A DNA stretch of 64,000 bases from Flavobacterium limi (GCF_010645075.1 NZ_JAADZV010000001.1:992001-1056000), one strand, 5' to 3'. Counted from the first letter of the stretch, positions 16,668-24,903 are shown. The notes: a model not told the origin generated them from the sequence alone. Made by a program: numbers and translations.

Positions 16668-17042
16668 TTAGTCCAGATCAATTTTTTCTGATGTCCAGTC
16701 TACGGCCAGCATATAATCTTCTTTTTTAAATCCTTTGAATTCTCCCGGCATAATTGTATTGAAAACTTTAGTAAAATTGATCATTCTCTGACAGTCTGTT
16801 ACAATAGCAGCTCTTGTCCACTTTGTAATGTTTTTGATGCTTAGCAAGGATTCATGAAGCCAGGCACCTAAAGCAAAATCAGTTGGAGAATTATCGAAAA
16901 ATAATAAATAATTAAGTTTCGGTGTCTCATCAATTAAAAGACGTACTTCTGATTTCACAAAATCAACATCGCCTTTAACTACGTGACCAGCTGTTTTAAA
17001 ACCAATCATGTTTTCTGGTAATTCTTTAATTTTTTCAATCAT
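16668..17042 (-). CDS. SpoIIAA-like (STAS-fold) protein
   Basis: A 124-residue protein from ATG 17042 (MIEKIKELPENMIGFKTAG). It matches the SpoIIAA-like family: GHVVKGDVDFVKSEV, LNYLLFFDN, and a central TRAAIVTDCQRMINFTKVF. The frame extends 17 codons upstream, but those residues overlap the promoter-like element at 17078-17085, so the internal start is preferred. Role unknown; the family is often found with stress genes, and the partner here is a GS26-like protein. Confidence 0.82.
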   Translation of the reverse strand: MIEKIKELPENMIGFKTAGHVVKGDVDFVKSEVRLLIDETPKLNYLLFFDNSPTDFALGAWLHESLLSIKNITKWTRAAIVTDCQRMINFTKVFNTIMPGEFKGFKKEDYMLAVDWTSEKIDLD

Positions 17043-17077
17043 AACAATTAAATTTTGCAGGTTAAATTCATTTTTTA

Positions 17078-17085
17078 CAAAAATA
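17078..17085 (-). promoter_or_regulatory. Bacteroidota -7 element TATTTTTG (minus strand)
   Basis: Exact TAnnTTTG match read on the minus strand, 35 bases before the chosen start of the STAS-like gene. Confidence 0.5.
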
Positions 17086-17242
17086 CAGAGCAAGTACGTT
17101 TTTAAGTTTATGTAAAAAGCTGATTATCTTACATAATTCCAATGTAATTGAAAATTTCGATGATAATGGTTTTAAGAAATACTAAGGAATTCTACTCAAA
17201 AAAGTATTAAATTAGCTATGATTATAAATGTAAATCCAAATT

Positions 17243-17863
17243 ATGCTTAAGAGAATTTTAGTTGGTGCCGGAATTGTAATTGCCCTTATTTTGGCTTTCA
17301 AATATTGTGAATTGAAAAAAGAGGATGATGGTGCAATTGAGTATAACACGAATCTGATTCAGCAGCAAATTTTGAATGTTGGAAAGCTGGTTGTAACCGA
17401 AGGGCATTTTTCAGAAGTCATCACGTATAAAAACCAACAAAAGTATTTAATGAATATGATCTCTTTTGAGAAGAAAGCGCTTATTGTGGTAAATGCAAAT
17501 GTTACAGTTGCTTACGATTTACATAAAATGAAATATGATATTGATGAGAAAAATAAAACGATTACGATTCTCAATATTCCGAAAGAAGAAATTACAATCA
17601 ATCCGGATATTCAGTTTTATGATGTGGAACAAAGCAAACTGAATCCTTTTACCGGAGACGATTACAATAAAATCAATAAATCGGTAAAAGCCAATCTGTC
17701 TAAAAAAATCGATAAATCTACACTTAAAACAAACGCACAAAATAGGTTGATAAGTGAATTGTCTAAAATTTTAATTATGACCAATTCTATGGGATGGAAA
17801 TTACAGTATAATGGAAAAACTATTGAATCGGAGAGTGAGTTTAATGAGGATTTGAAGTTGTAA
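17243..17863 (+). CDS. DUF4230 membrane-anchored protein
   Basis: A 206-residue protein with one N-terminal span (about 4-20), then the DUF4230 core: NVGKLVVTEGHFSEV, a KKALIVVNANVTVAYDL strand, and ITILNIPKEEI. The body is predicted to lie outside the cytoplasm. The family is widespread in Bacteroidota and Firmicutes but has no known function. The gene stands alone. Confidence 0.85.
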   Translation: MLKRILVGAGIVIALILAFKYCELKKEDDGAIEYNTNLIQQQILNVGKLVVTEGHFSEVITYKNQQKYLMNMISFEKKALIVVNANVTVAYDLHKMKYDIDEKNKTITILNIPKEEITINPDIQFYDVEQSKLNPFTGDDYNKINKSVKANLSKKIDKSTLKTNAQNRLISELSKILIMTNSMGWKLQYNGKTIESESEFNEDLKL

Positions 17864-17914
17864 TTTTTAAGTTTTAAATAGGTAGAATTGCACAGGGGCA
17901 AAGGTTTTCGCAAT

Positions 17915-18006
17915 CTTGTCATTTCGAGGAACGAGAAATCACACTAGAAACTCGACAACAGTGCGTTGCTCTCCCTCAGTGATTTCTCCTTACGTCGAAA
18001 TGACAA
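17915..18006. repeat. TCATTTCGACG-type inverted repeat, copy 2 (left of GIY-YIG gene)
   Basis: TTGTCATTTCGAGGAACGAG... (17915-17943) faces GTGATTTCTCCTTACGTCGA...ATGACA (17979-18006). Its right arm is the exact reverse complement, over 30 bases (17979-18008), of the left arm of copy 3 (18374-18403). Confidence 0.9.
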
Positions 18007-18041
18007 AAAAACTAAAAAACGAACGCACAATATTAAAAACT

Positions 18042-18365
18042 ATGTTTAATCCTCAGGAAGGTTTTCATTCTTATTATGTTTACATCTTAACCAATAAATA
18101 TCGTTCAACTTTCTATATTGGAGTTACCAATAATTTGAAAATAAGATTGGAACAGCATAAAGATAATTTAGAAACTGGGAATAAAACTTTTGCCTCAAAA
18201 TACGGTTTAGAATTTCTGGTTTATTATGAAAAATTTGTTTGGGTTCAAGAAGCAATTTCCAGAGAAAAGGAATTAAAAAAGTGGAGAAGAGAAAAGAAGA
18301 TTGAATTAATAAAAGATTTTAATCCAAAATTAGAATTTTTAAATTATCATTTTGATTCAATTTAA
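18042..18365 (+). CDS. GIY-YIG endonuclease (URI/UPF0213-like)
   Basis: A 107-residue protein starting at ATG 18042 (MFNPQEGFHSYYVYILTN). The catalytic core shows YYVYILTN...TFYIGVTNNLKIRLEQH (the GIY-YIG tyrosines and arginine), then VWVQEAISREKELKKWRREKK with the conserved Glu. Small single-domain members are common and multi-copy in Bacteroidota. The frame is open for 42 codons further upstream, but that is translated repeat DNA. A perfect 30-base inverted repeat brackets the gene, suggesting a mobile or repeat-linked nuclease. Confidence 0.92.
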   Translation: MFNPQEGFHSYYVYILTNKYRSTFYIGVTNNLKIRLEQHKDNLETGNKTFASKYGLEFLVYYEKFVWVQEAISREKELKKWRREKKIELIKDFNPKLEFLNYHFDSI

Positions 18366-18375
18366 CTATTGTGTT

Positions 18376-18463
18376 TTGTCATTTCGACGTAAGGAGAAAT
18401 CACATCCAGAGAGCAACGAACTGTAAATACTTTATGTGACTTCTCCTCCGTCGAAGTGACAAA
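18376..18463. repeat. TCATTTCGACG-type inverted repeat, copy 3 (right of GIY-YIG gene)
   Basis: TTGTCATTTCGACGTAAGGA... (18376-18404) faces ATGTGACTTCTCCTCCGTCG...GTGACAA (18434-18463). Confidence 0.9.
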
Positions 18464-18489
18464 GAAAATTAAAACCTGCATGCCATAAT

Positions 18490-20247
18490 TTAAACTGTTT
18501 CTTTATCAAAAATCAATTCTAGTCCACCAGAAATTAAATGTGCCACTTCAGGACGTTGTATTTTCAATTGCCCTAAATGATTTAATACTTCCTGTAAAAG
18601 TTCTTTTTGATCAGAATCTTTTAAAAGTTCCGCAATTTCAACAGCAAGCAGCCAGTCGTAAGGGTGATTGTTTTTTAATTTTTCAAAAACCGACTGGAGT
18701 TCAGATTTAGAATCTTTGTTATTTCTGATATTTCGAACTGTCGAATATAAAATTTCTAAATCATCGCGTTCATCTGTATGCTTTGCTTTGATCGTTTTAA
18801 TCGTTGGCACAATATTAATCAGATCAAAACTATTCACATCGGCCGGACCTGAAAATGCAGAAACTACTTTTTTGCCAATAGCCATATCATAATTGCCCCA
18901 TTCCGGCTGGAACAGAATCGTATTGCCATGCGTAACAGTACAATTTCTAAAACTAATCAGGATAATTTCTCCATGAAGATTTCTTGAACCGGTAATAATT
19001 TCTCCTTCAACTATGATATTGCCTTCAAATTCCAGTTTTACAGTTTCGTTTTCAACAATGCTGTACGCCTGTAAATCCTTTGGACTCATATCTTCAATTG
19101 CCAGGTTAAAACCTTTTAGTTTTCCAATCGGACTTCCAAATCCGTGTGAGTGTGTCAAAGTTCCGTGACCAACCAATTCTTTTTCACGGTACGATAAAGC
19201 GGTCTTTCCGGTTGTCTGAATGTAAACCGGTTTTCCTTCTTCTTCAATAACATTAGTGAAAACTCCTGAAATTTGCAGACCGGTACTCAGCTCAATTGTT
19301 CCCAAAGCGTTGGATTGAATTAGTTTTTCAATTCCGGACAAGCCTCCGGTTCGTAAAGCCATTTTATTGGCAAATTCCTCCAGAATCAGACTGAGATGTG
19401 AAAAATTTGGTGTTACATACAACTGAGGCTGTAGCTGCGTAATATCAAAATTCTGATTTGCAGCCGAGATATCATAAGGGATTTTCTTCACATTATCGGT
19501 CATGCAGTGAGCACTTTCACCAATTGAGGAAAGCAGTCCTGCACCATAAATTTTAGGATTTTCTATAGTTCCAATCAAACCATATTCAACTGTCCACCAG
19601 TGTAAATTTCGAATTTGGGCCATTTCAGATAATTCGCCCATATTGTTTTGTAAATCAGCTACTGCTTTTTCGGCTTCGGCGATTTTTTCCTGAGGCGTAT
19701 CTTCGGCTTCTTTTAAAATCGAAAGCAGTCGGATCGCTTCATACATCTGATAATCTTTGTGGGATGAAATTGCTTTACAGCCAATTTCTCCAAAACGACG
19801 CAAATATTCAGCATATTCAGGATTTGCAATGATAGGAGCGTGACCGGCACCTTCGTGAATGATATCCGGAGCGGGTGTATATTCAATATGTTCTAACTGT
19901 CTGATATCGGAAGCAATGACCAAAACATTATACGCCTGAAATTCCATAAAAGCGTTTGGCGGAATAAACCCGTCAACTGCAACGGCTGCCCAGCCAATTT
20001 CGGTCAGGATCCGGTTCATGCCATACATGCTCGGAATAGAGTCAATCTCGATTCCGGTTTTTTTCAAACCATCCAAATACGAATGATGAGCCACTTTCGA
20101 TAAATAATCTACGTTTTTACGCATCACATAACGCCACACCGCCTGATTGATTGGTGTATAATCACCATAATCCTGAGGTTTGATGAATTGCTTTAAATGT
20201 TTAGGCAATTTTTCTAATAGTGGATTTGTTTCAATCGTTGAATGCAT
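18490..20247 (-). CDS. Aromatic amino acid (phenylalanine) hydroxylase with long C-terminal extension
   Basis: A 585-residue protein. The N-terminal half is a biopterin-dependent hydroxylase: iron ligands H131 and H136 in IIHEGAGHAPI and E221 in LHWWTVEYGLIG. It should convert phenylalanine to tyrosine with tetrahydropterin and O2. Simple bacterial PheH is under 300 residues; here about 240 further residues follow (from about 345), with beta-rich and then helical character and no recognised domain. It is a single gene on the minus strand, facing away from the DKNYY gene. Confidence 0.9.
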   Translation of the reverse strand: MHSTIETNPLLEKLPKHLKQFIKPQDYGDYTPINQAVWRYVMRKNVDYLSKVAHHSYLDGLKKTGIEIDSIPSMYGMNRILTEIGWAAVAVDGFIPPNAFMEFQAYNVLVIASDIRQLEHIEYTPAPDIIHEGAGHAPIIANPEYAEYLRRFGEIGCKAISSHKDYQMYEAIRLLSILKEAEDTPQEKIAEAEKAVADLQNNMGELSEMAQIRNLHWWTVEYGLIGTIENPKIYGAGLLSSIGESAHCMTDNVKKIPYDISAANQNFDITQLQPQLYVTPNFSHLSLILEEFANKMALRTGGLSGIEKLIQSNALGTIELSTGLQISGVFTNVIEEEGKPVYIQTTGKTALSYREKELVGHGTLTHSHGFGSPIGKLKGFNLAIEDMSPKDLQAYSIVENETVKLEFEGNIIVEGEIITGSRNLHGEIILISFRNCTVTHGNTILFQPEWGNYDMAIGKKVVSAFSGPADVNSFDLINIVPTIKTIKAKHTDERDDLEILYSTVRNIRNNKDSKSELQSVFEKLKNNHPYDWLLAVEIAELLKDSDQKELLQEVLNHLGQLKIQRPEVAHLISGGLELIFDKETV

Positions 20248-20483
20248 TTTGAAATAGCTGAAGGTTGAAATGTAAAATTACAAATTTGAGGTATTGAAAA
20301 CGACTTTTATGTTGTTTAATTTTAATAATAATACTGTTTTGTTAGTGAATTATCAGTTTTTTGCTTTTTACGGTTTTTAATATAAGTCTTTAAAATGCGG
20401 ATTATGAGCTGAAGATAAATTCAACCTAATAAATAACAATAAAATACTTAGTTTTACAGAAAGTATAATTAGGTATTACAAAT

Positions 20484-21557
20484 ATGAAAGTTCTTTTAAT
20501 CATTTTAGCAATAGCAGTGCTTGCCTTTTTAGGAATACGATATTTTTTATTTCGCATAGGAGATCCGGTAAATAGTAAGATTTCCGATTCGTATTTTTAT
20601 CATTACAGAAAAAATCTGATTGTGCATTCACCAATGGGAAATTGGTTTGAATTAGGATATTTTGAATCTGATGCCGATGTGGAATCTTTTCAGCCCATAA
20701 ACAGGGATTTTGGAAAAGATAAAAAGAACGTTTTCTGGAAAGGAAGAATACAAGCTGTTGATTATGCTACGTTTCAGGTTGATGCTTCAGGAATTATTAA
20801 GGACAAAAACCATGTGTATACAACTAACGGGGAAGAATATAATTTTTTAGGAATCATTAAGGATGCTGATCCTAAAACCTATCAATTATTAGATCCTTCA
20901 TTACCAGATCACAAACGCCAAAGCTGGAATAAGGATGCTAATGCTGTTTTTTACAGAAGCAAAAAGATACAAGGGGATCCGGCTACTTTCAAGCCTTTAA
21001 ATGATGGAATAGCTATAGACGCAAATTACATTTATTCGATTATTCATGAAAGAGGTGAGGGTATGTACCTGCTGGATGTTGATGAGGTCATCCGAAAACA
21101 TAAAATGATGGATGGCCCAATACATGTTATTAATGACACATACGTTCAAATAGGAAATACTGTTGTTTCTGCTTTTACGAAAAATGAATTTACACTTCAT
21201 GCTTTTGAAACAATCAAAAATACCAAAGCAATCGATTATTTTACAATAGTCGTTAATGATACTTTAATTTACAAAGGGATAGAATGCCCGGAAATTGATG
21301 TAGCATCTTTTGAGTCATTAAGTTATGGCTATTCAAGAGACAAGAATAATGCATATTATAATGGCAAAAAAATAATCGGAGTAAATCTTGCGGATTTTGA
21401 AATCATTTCTCCGGATTATTCCAAAGATAATCAGCATGTATATTATAAGAATGAAGTGATTAAGGGAGCCATTCCAAAAAGCTTCAAAAGAGCTTCTGAA
21501 AATGATGTTTGGGAAGATGGAAAAAACAAATACAAGAACGGAAAAATTATAAACTAA
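20484..21557 (+). CDS. DKNYY-repeat protein, membrane-anchored
   Basis: A 357-residue protein with an N-terminal hydrophobic anchor (about 3-20) and repeated D-K-(N/x)-x-(V/A)-(F/Y)-Y/W units: DKKNVFWKGR, DKNHVYTTNG, DANAVFYRSK, DKNNAYYNGK, DNQHVYYKNE. This is the DKNYY family, whose members are exported and of unknown function. It is followed closely by a degraded gene. Confidence 0.85.
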   Translation: MKVLLIILAIAVLAFLGIRYFLFRIGDPVNSKISDSYFYHYRKNLIVHSPMGNWFELGYFESDADVESFQPINRDFGKDKKNVFWKGRIQAVDYATFQVDASGIIKDKNHVYTTNGEEYNFLGIIKDADPKTYQLLDPSLPDHKRQSWNKDANAVFYRSKKIQGDPATFKPLNDGIAIDANYIYSIIHERGEGMYLLDVDEVIRKHKMMDGPIHVINDTYVQIGNTVVSAFTKNEFTLHAFETIKNTKAIDYFTIVVNDTLIYKGIECPEIDVASFESLSYGYSRDKNNAYYNGKKIIGVNLADFEIISPDYSKDNQHVYYKNEVIKGAIPKSFKRASENDVWEDGKNKYKNGKIIN

Positions 21558-21567
21558 TTTATAGAAT

Positions 21568-21908
21568 GACTGGAACAGTCAGGATCCGGAACGTGTTTCA
21601 AAAGCTTACACTGTTCACAGTGAATGGCGCAACCGCGATCAGTTTATAAATGGCAGAGAAGAGATTGTCTCTTTTTTGACTCAAAAATGGAAAAAAGAAC
21701 TGCAATATAAATTGAAGAAAGAATACTGGGCTCACACTGAAAATCGTATTGCGGTACGTTTTGAGTACGAATCAAACCGCTAAGGGCAATTGGTTCAGGG
21801 CATACGGCAACGAAAACTGGGAAATTTGATGCCAACGGACTCATGCAAAAAAGATTTGCAAGCATTAACGATATTCAGATTAAAGAATCTGAAAGGAAGT
21901 TGAAATAA
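21568..21908 (+). pseudogene. Remnant of a DUF1348 (NTF2-like) gene
   Basis: Three reading frames together give a DUF1348-like protein. Frame 1 reads [20 protein letters not shown]...[12 protein letters not shown]; after one extra base near 21777 the next frame gives [15 protein letters not shown]; after another near 21831 a third gives FDANGLMQKRFASIND to a TAA at 21906-21908. The N-terminus is missing: homology starts 11 bases after the upstream stop with no start codon. The family is a small NTF2-like fold of unknown function. It is either true decay or sequencing error, but the missing start favours decay. Confidence 0.85.
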
Positions 21909-21918
21909 ATTTACAGCT

Positions 21919-21957
21919 ATGAAAATAACGACTGTTTCTAACAATCGTTATTTTCAT
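21919..21957. terminator. 13-base perfect inverted repeat overlapping a stop codon
   Basis: ATGAAAATAACGA (21919-21931) and TCGTTATTTTCAT (21945-21957) pair perfectly around a 13-base loop. The right arm encodes the last residues of the minus-strand gene (NYENND). It can serve as a bidirectional terminator. Confidence 0.7.
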
Positions 21958-22381
21958 AATTTACTTTCTCCATTTTATCTTCGTAACTTCCTGCTTCCTT
22001 TTTGGTCATACGGACTTCCTTCAAGATTATTTTTAATTGCTTTTTACTGTCAGGACTTATCCATATTCCGTTAAAATTTACGCCCTCCTTTTTCAGAATC
22101 ATAACTCCTGAAAATCCATGTTCGACTAATACAAATTGGTTTTCATTCTTTTTATTTTGGGTGATATCTAATTGTATCCAGCTGCCGGATTTGTCGTAAC
22201 GGTACATTGAAGTGTACATTATATCAGCCGTACAAGGGTTTTCTTCTTCTTTTATGTAAACGGTTACGGCTATTTTTCCGTCAATAGTGCCTTTGTAAAG
22301 AATGCTTTTGGCAGATTGTGCTTTTGTAGTGGTGGCAAAGAACATACAAAGCAGGTTACATAGAAGAATTAGTTTTTTCAT
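21938..22381 (-). CDS. Hypothetical secreted protein, 147 residues
   Basis: A signal peptide (MKKLILLCNLLCMFFATTTKAQ) precedes a small beta-rich domain with ILYKGTIDGKIAVTVYI, then GFSGVMILKKEGVNFNGIWIS and KKQLKIILKEV. The pattern resembles small periplasmic proteins of Bacteroidota. I recognise no family. It has no operon partner; its 3' end overlaps the hairpin at 21919-21957. Confidence 0.75.
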   Translation of the reverse strand: MKKLILLCNLLCMFFATTTKAQSAKSILYKGTIDGKIAVTVYIKEEENPCTADIMYTSMYRYDKSGSWIQLDITQNKKNENQFVLVEHGFSGVMILKKEGVNFNGIWISPDSKKQLKIILKEVRMTKKEAGSYEDKMEKVNYENNDC

Positions 22382-22429
22382 ATTGGGTAATAGTTTATTA
22401 TTGAGCTTATTTTTAAAAATATTGCATTT

Positions 22430-22813
22430 TTATTGATTTCCCGGATTTCTGAAATATTCAATTTTATAATTGAACATATAGGCCATATTGGCAGCACGTA
22501 GTTTAGCTTCTTCGGCTAATTTTCCAACAAATAAAGAATCAACGGTTTCGGTAAAAATTTCCATCCAGCGGTCAAAATGAGTCTGGTTGACGGGTAAATG
22601 TTTGTGGGGTGGAAACGGACTTCCTGAATAGGTATGTTCTTCTAAAAGTAAAGTCTGCCAGAAACGGTACATTTTCTCGAGATGTTCCGGCCATCTTCCG
22701 ATCATTTTTTCATTAAATATCGGGCCAATTAAATTATCGTTTTGTACTTTTTCATAAAATGTATTGACTAAAAGTTTTATGTCTTCTATATTTGTGATAT
22801 CAAGAGTAGCCAT
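22430..22813 (-). CDS. Group III truncated haemoglobin
   Basis: A 127-residue globin. The proximal haem ligand is H79 in NQTHFDRW; the distal region has FPPHKHLPV (H70/H72), and FNEKMIGRWPEHLEKMYRFW forms the early helices. Group III (TrHb3/Ctb-like) globins bind O2 or NO and are linked to microaerobic and nitrosative stress, which fits a denitrifying organism. It is a single gene with its own -7 element. Confidence 0.92.
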   Translation of the reverse strand: MATLDITNIEDIKLLVNTFYEKVQNDNLIGPIFNEKMIGRWPEHLEKMYRFWQTLLLEEHTYSGSPFPPHKHLPVNQTHFDRWMEIFTETVDSLFVGKLAEEAKLRAANMAYMFNYKIEYFRNPGNQ

Positions 22814-22837
22814 GTTTTTAAGTTAAATTTTCAGTTA

Positions 22838-22845
22838 CAAAAATA
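22838..22845 (-). promoter_or_regulatory. Bacteroidota -7 element TATTTTTG (minus strand)
   Basis: Exact TAnnTTTG match on the minus strand, 24 bases before the globin start. Confidence 0.5.
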
Positions 22846-22897
22846 CGATATAACCCTATCTTTATTTGCTGATATTTATCATAACAATATATTTTAT

Positions 22898-24142
22898 CTA
22901 ACCAATTAACTGTGTAAACAAATCCTGGTTGTCGTTCAGATAGTGAAACTCAAAGCCGTTTTGGATCATATTGATTTTAATGGCCTTAATATCTTTTTTG
23001 TTTTTCAATTCTAATCCAACTACTACAGAACCCACTTCTCGGTTGTTCTTTTTATGAAACTGAAAATACGTGATATCATCATCGGGACCCAAAATATTGT
23101 TGACGAATTCTTTTAAAGCACCTGGACGCTGTGGAAACTGGATCATGAAATAGTGCATCAATCCTTCGTAAAGTAAGGAACGCTCTTTTATTTCGGCTGT
23201 TCTTTCGATATCGTTATTGCTTCCACTAACCACACAAACTACTCTTTTGCCTTTTATTTTATCCTTATAAAAATCCAAAGCTGCGATGGTCAAAGCACCT
23301 GCTGGTTCAACGACCATGGCTTCTTCATTATACAATCGCAAAATGGTGGTACAGACTTTTCCTTCCGGAACCAGAATAATATCCTCCAGGTTTTGTTTAC
23401 AGATTTCAAATGTTTTATCGCCGACTTGTTTGACAGCAGCACCGTCAATAAATTTATCTATTGTTTTTAAAGCTGTATTCTTGTTTGCTTCGATGGAAGT
23501 TTTCATTGAAGGAGCTCCTTGTGGTTCAACACCAATGATTTTAGTATTCGGACTTAAATGTTTGAAAACCTCAGATAAGCCGGAAGCCAGTCCGCCACCG
23601 CCAATCGGAACAAAAACATAATCAATAGGTTCTTTATAGGTTTCAAGAATTTCTAAGCCTACCGTACCTTGTCCGGCAATTACTTTTTCATCATCGAACG
23701 GATGAATAAAAATTTTATGATTTTTAATGGCGTCTGCTGTGGCTGAACCATAAGCATCATCAAAAGTATCTCCTGTAAGTACAATTTCAACAAAAGATTT
23801 TCCGAACAATTGCACTTGTTTTACTTTTTGCTTCGGGGTAGTTTTTGGCATATAAATTTTGCCTTTTATCTGCAGTAAATTGCAGGAATAAGCTACACCC
23901 TGAGCATGATTTCCGGCACTGGCACAAACTACTCCAGTTTGTTTTTCAGCATTGGATAACGAAGAAATTTTGTTGTAAGCCCCTCTGATTTTATAGGATC
24001 GGACAATCTGTAAATCTTCTCTTTTTAATAGAATAGTCGATTTAAATTCGTCTGAAAGATTTAGGTTTTGGGTAAGCGGAGTGGCTGCGACCACATGTTC
24101 AAGTTGCTTTTTGGCATTGAGTACTTCGTTGAATAAATTCAT
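22898..24142 (-). CDS. ilvA: Threonine ammonia-lyase (threonine deaminase)
   Basis: A 414-residue PLP enzyme from ATG 24142 (MNLFNEVLNAKKQLEHV). The PLP lysine lies in RSYKIRGAYNK, the phosphate-binding loop in GGGGLASGLSE, and a C-terminal ACT-like regulatory domain starts at about 325 (MIQFPQRPGALKEFVNNIL). It turns threonine into 2-oxobutyrate, the first step to isoleucine. A start 16 codons further upstream would lie inside the attenuator hairpin, so it is rejected. The gene is alone and sits behind an Ile-rich leader peptide and terminator, indicating control by isoleucyl-tRNA supply. Confidence 0.94.
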   Translation of the reverse strand: MNLFNEVLNAKKQLEHVVAATPLTQNLNLSDEFKSTILLKREDLQIVRSYKIRGAYNKISSLSNAEKQTGVVCASAGNHAQGVAYSCNLLQIKGKIYMPKTTPKQKVKQVQLFGKSFVEIVLTGDTFDDAYGSATADAIKNHKIFIHPFDDEKVIAGQGTVGLEILETYKEPIDYVFVPIGGGGLASGLSEVFKHLSPNTKIIGVEPQGAPSMKTSIEANKNTALKTIDKFIDGAAVKQVGDKTFEICKQNLEDIILVPEGKVCTTILRLYNEEAMVVEPAGALTIAALDFYKDKIKGKRVVCVVSGSNNDIERTAEIKERSLLYEGLMHYFMIQFPQRPGALKEFVNNILGPDDDITYFQFHKKNNREVGSVVVGLELKNKKDIKAIKINMIQNGFEFHYLNDNQDLFTQLIG

Positions 24143-24161
24143 ATCGTGTAATTTTAAAAAC

Positions 24162-24185
24162 AAAAAACCTCCCGGTTTGGGAGGT
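24162..24185 (-). terminator. Attenuator terminator of ilvA
   Basis: On the minus strand ACCTCCC, loop AAACC, GGGAGGT, then TTTTTTG, ending 19 bases before the ilvA start. Its 5' arm ACCTC can also pair with GAGGT just after the leader-peptide stop, giving an alternative antiterminator. Confidence 0.9.
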
Positions 24186-24226
24186 CTCATAAATTGTATA
24201 TTCCTTTTTTATATAACACCTCGCCA

Positions 24227-24286
24227 TCATTGCTGAATTGCAATAATGCTGATAATAGCGATAATAATGTTATTAGATTTTATCAT
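24227..24286 (-). CDS. ilvA leader peptide (isoleucine-rich)
   Basis: ATG 24286 opens a 19-codon frame, MIKSNNIIIAIISIIAIQQ, ending in TGA at 24227-24229. Nine of 19 residues are isoleucine, clustered as III, II and II. It begins about 20 bases after a promoter element and is followed by a classical intrinsic terminator before ilvA. Segment CATTATTGC within the Ile codons pairs with GCAATGATG over the stop, completing the 1:2 / 2:3 / 3:4 layout of ribosome-mediated attenuation. No homology is expected for such a peptide; the case rests on composition and RNA structure. Confidence 0.88.
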   Translation of the reverse strand: MIKSNNIIIAIISIIAIQQ

Positions 24287-24304
24287 TTTTTGTTGCCTGA
24301 AGTA

Positions 24305-24312
24305 CAAATGTA
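24305..24312 (-). promoter_or_regulatory. Bacteroidota -7 element TACATTTG for the ilvA leader
   Basis: Exact TAnnTTTG match on the minus strand, 18 bases before the leader ATG; it would give a leader transcript of about 150 bases. Confidence 0.6.
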
Positions 24313-24316
24313 TCAA

Positions 24317-24859
24317 TTATTTTTTGACCTGAGGAGGATACTGAGCTAAAATTTTGCTTACAAATTCAGCAATTCTTTCATCTTTTTTATCAATGTTTCG
24401 GGTTAAAACACCAATTCCTTCGCCCTGCCAGATCATTTCTTTCTTTTTAGCATCAATCAAATCGATGTATAAAGTTCCTTCGGTAGAAGTTGATACGGTA
24501 GTTTGGTTTCCTCCATACATCATCCATGGATTCCATCCCCATCCCCAACCGTAGCCCCATCCGGCACTAAATTGGTTTACATCAACCTGTTCTCTGGATT
24601 TTGTAAAAATATTAACTAATAAATCAGGTTTTTCACTTTTTGTGAAACCTTTAGACTGCATCTCCTTTTCTATCGCATGCAGAATACGTCTTTTATCCAG
24701 ATCAGAAATCTCGACTTTATCAATTCCGGGCTTGAAAAACGCATAGGTTTTATAAGGCGCAAAATCGACATTTTTGTCGTAATCAGAATATACAGTAACA
24801 CTGCTGCATGAAGAAAGTATCAATAGCAGAAAAATCGGGATTAATTTTAGCGTTTTCAT
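24317..24859 (-). CDS. DUF4136 lipoprotein
   Basis: A 180-residue lipoprotein with lipobox LILSSCSS and the DUF4136 pattern: VYSDYDKNVDFAPYKTYAF, a helix (RRILHAIEKEMQSKGF) and LLVNIFTKSRE. A Gly/Trp-rich insert (WGYGWGWGWNPWM) lies in the middle and the end reads FVSKILAQYPP. It is anchored in the periplasm or outer membrane; function unknown. The stop codon is only a few bases from the ilvA promoter element. Confidence 0.88.
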   Translation of the reverse strand: MKTLKLIPIFLLLILSSCSSVTVYSDYDKNVDFAPYKTYAFFKPGIDKVEISDLDKRRILHAIEKEMQSKGFTKSEKPDLLVNIFTKSREQVDVNQFSAGWGYGWGWGWNPWMMYGGNQTTVSTSTEGTLYIDLIDAKKKEMIWQGEGIGVLTRNIDKKDERIAEFVSKILAQYPPQVKK

Positions 24860-24903
24860 AAATATAAGATTTTTGTTTTTAGTATTTTATTGTTTAACAA
24901 CCT

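Noticed and set aside
17916..18041. 42-codon N-terminal extension of the GIY-YIG protein
   Set aside because: It lies wholly in repeat DNA (17915-18008) and linker; the domain begins after ATG 18042.
21644..21865. 73-codon minus-strand frame
   Set aside because: Antisense to the DUF1348 remnant, which explains the sequence better.
24143..24190. Upstream ATG of ilvA at 24190 giving 16 extra residues
   Set aside because: These codons translate the attenuator hairpin (MRPPKPGGFLF...). The family start fits ATG 24142.
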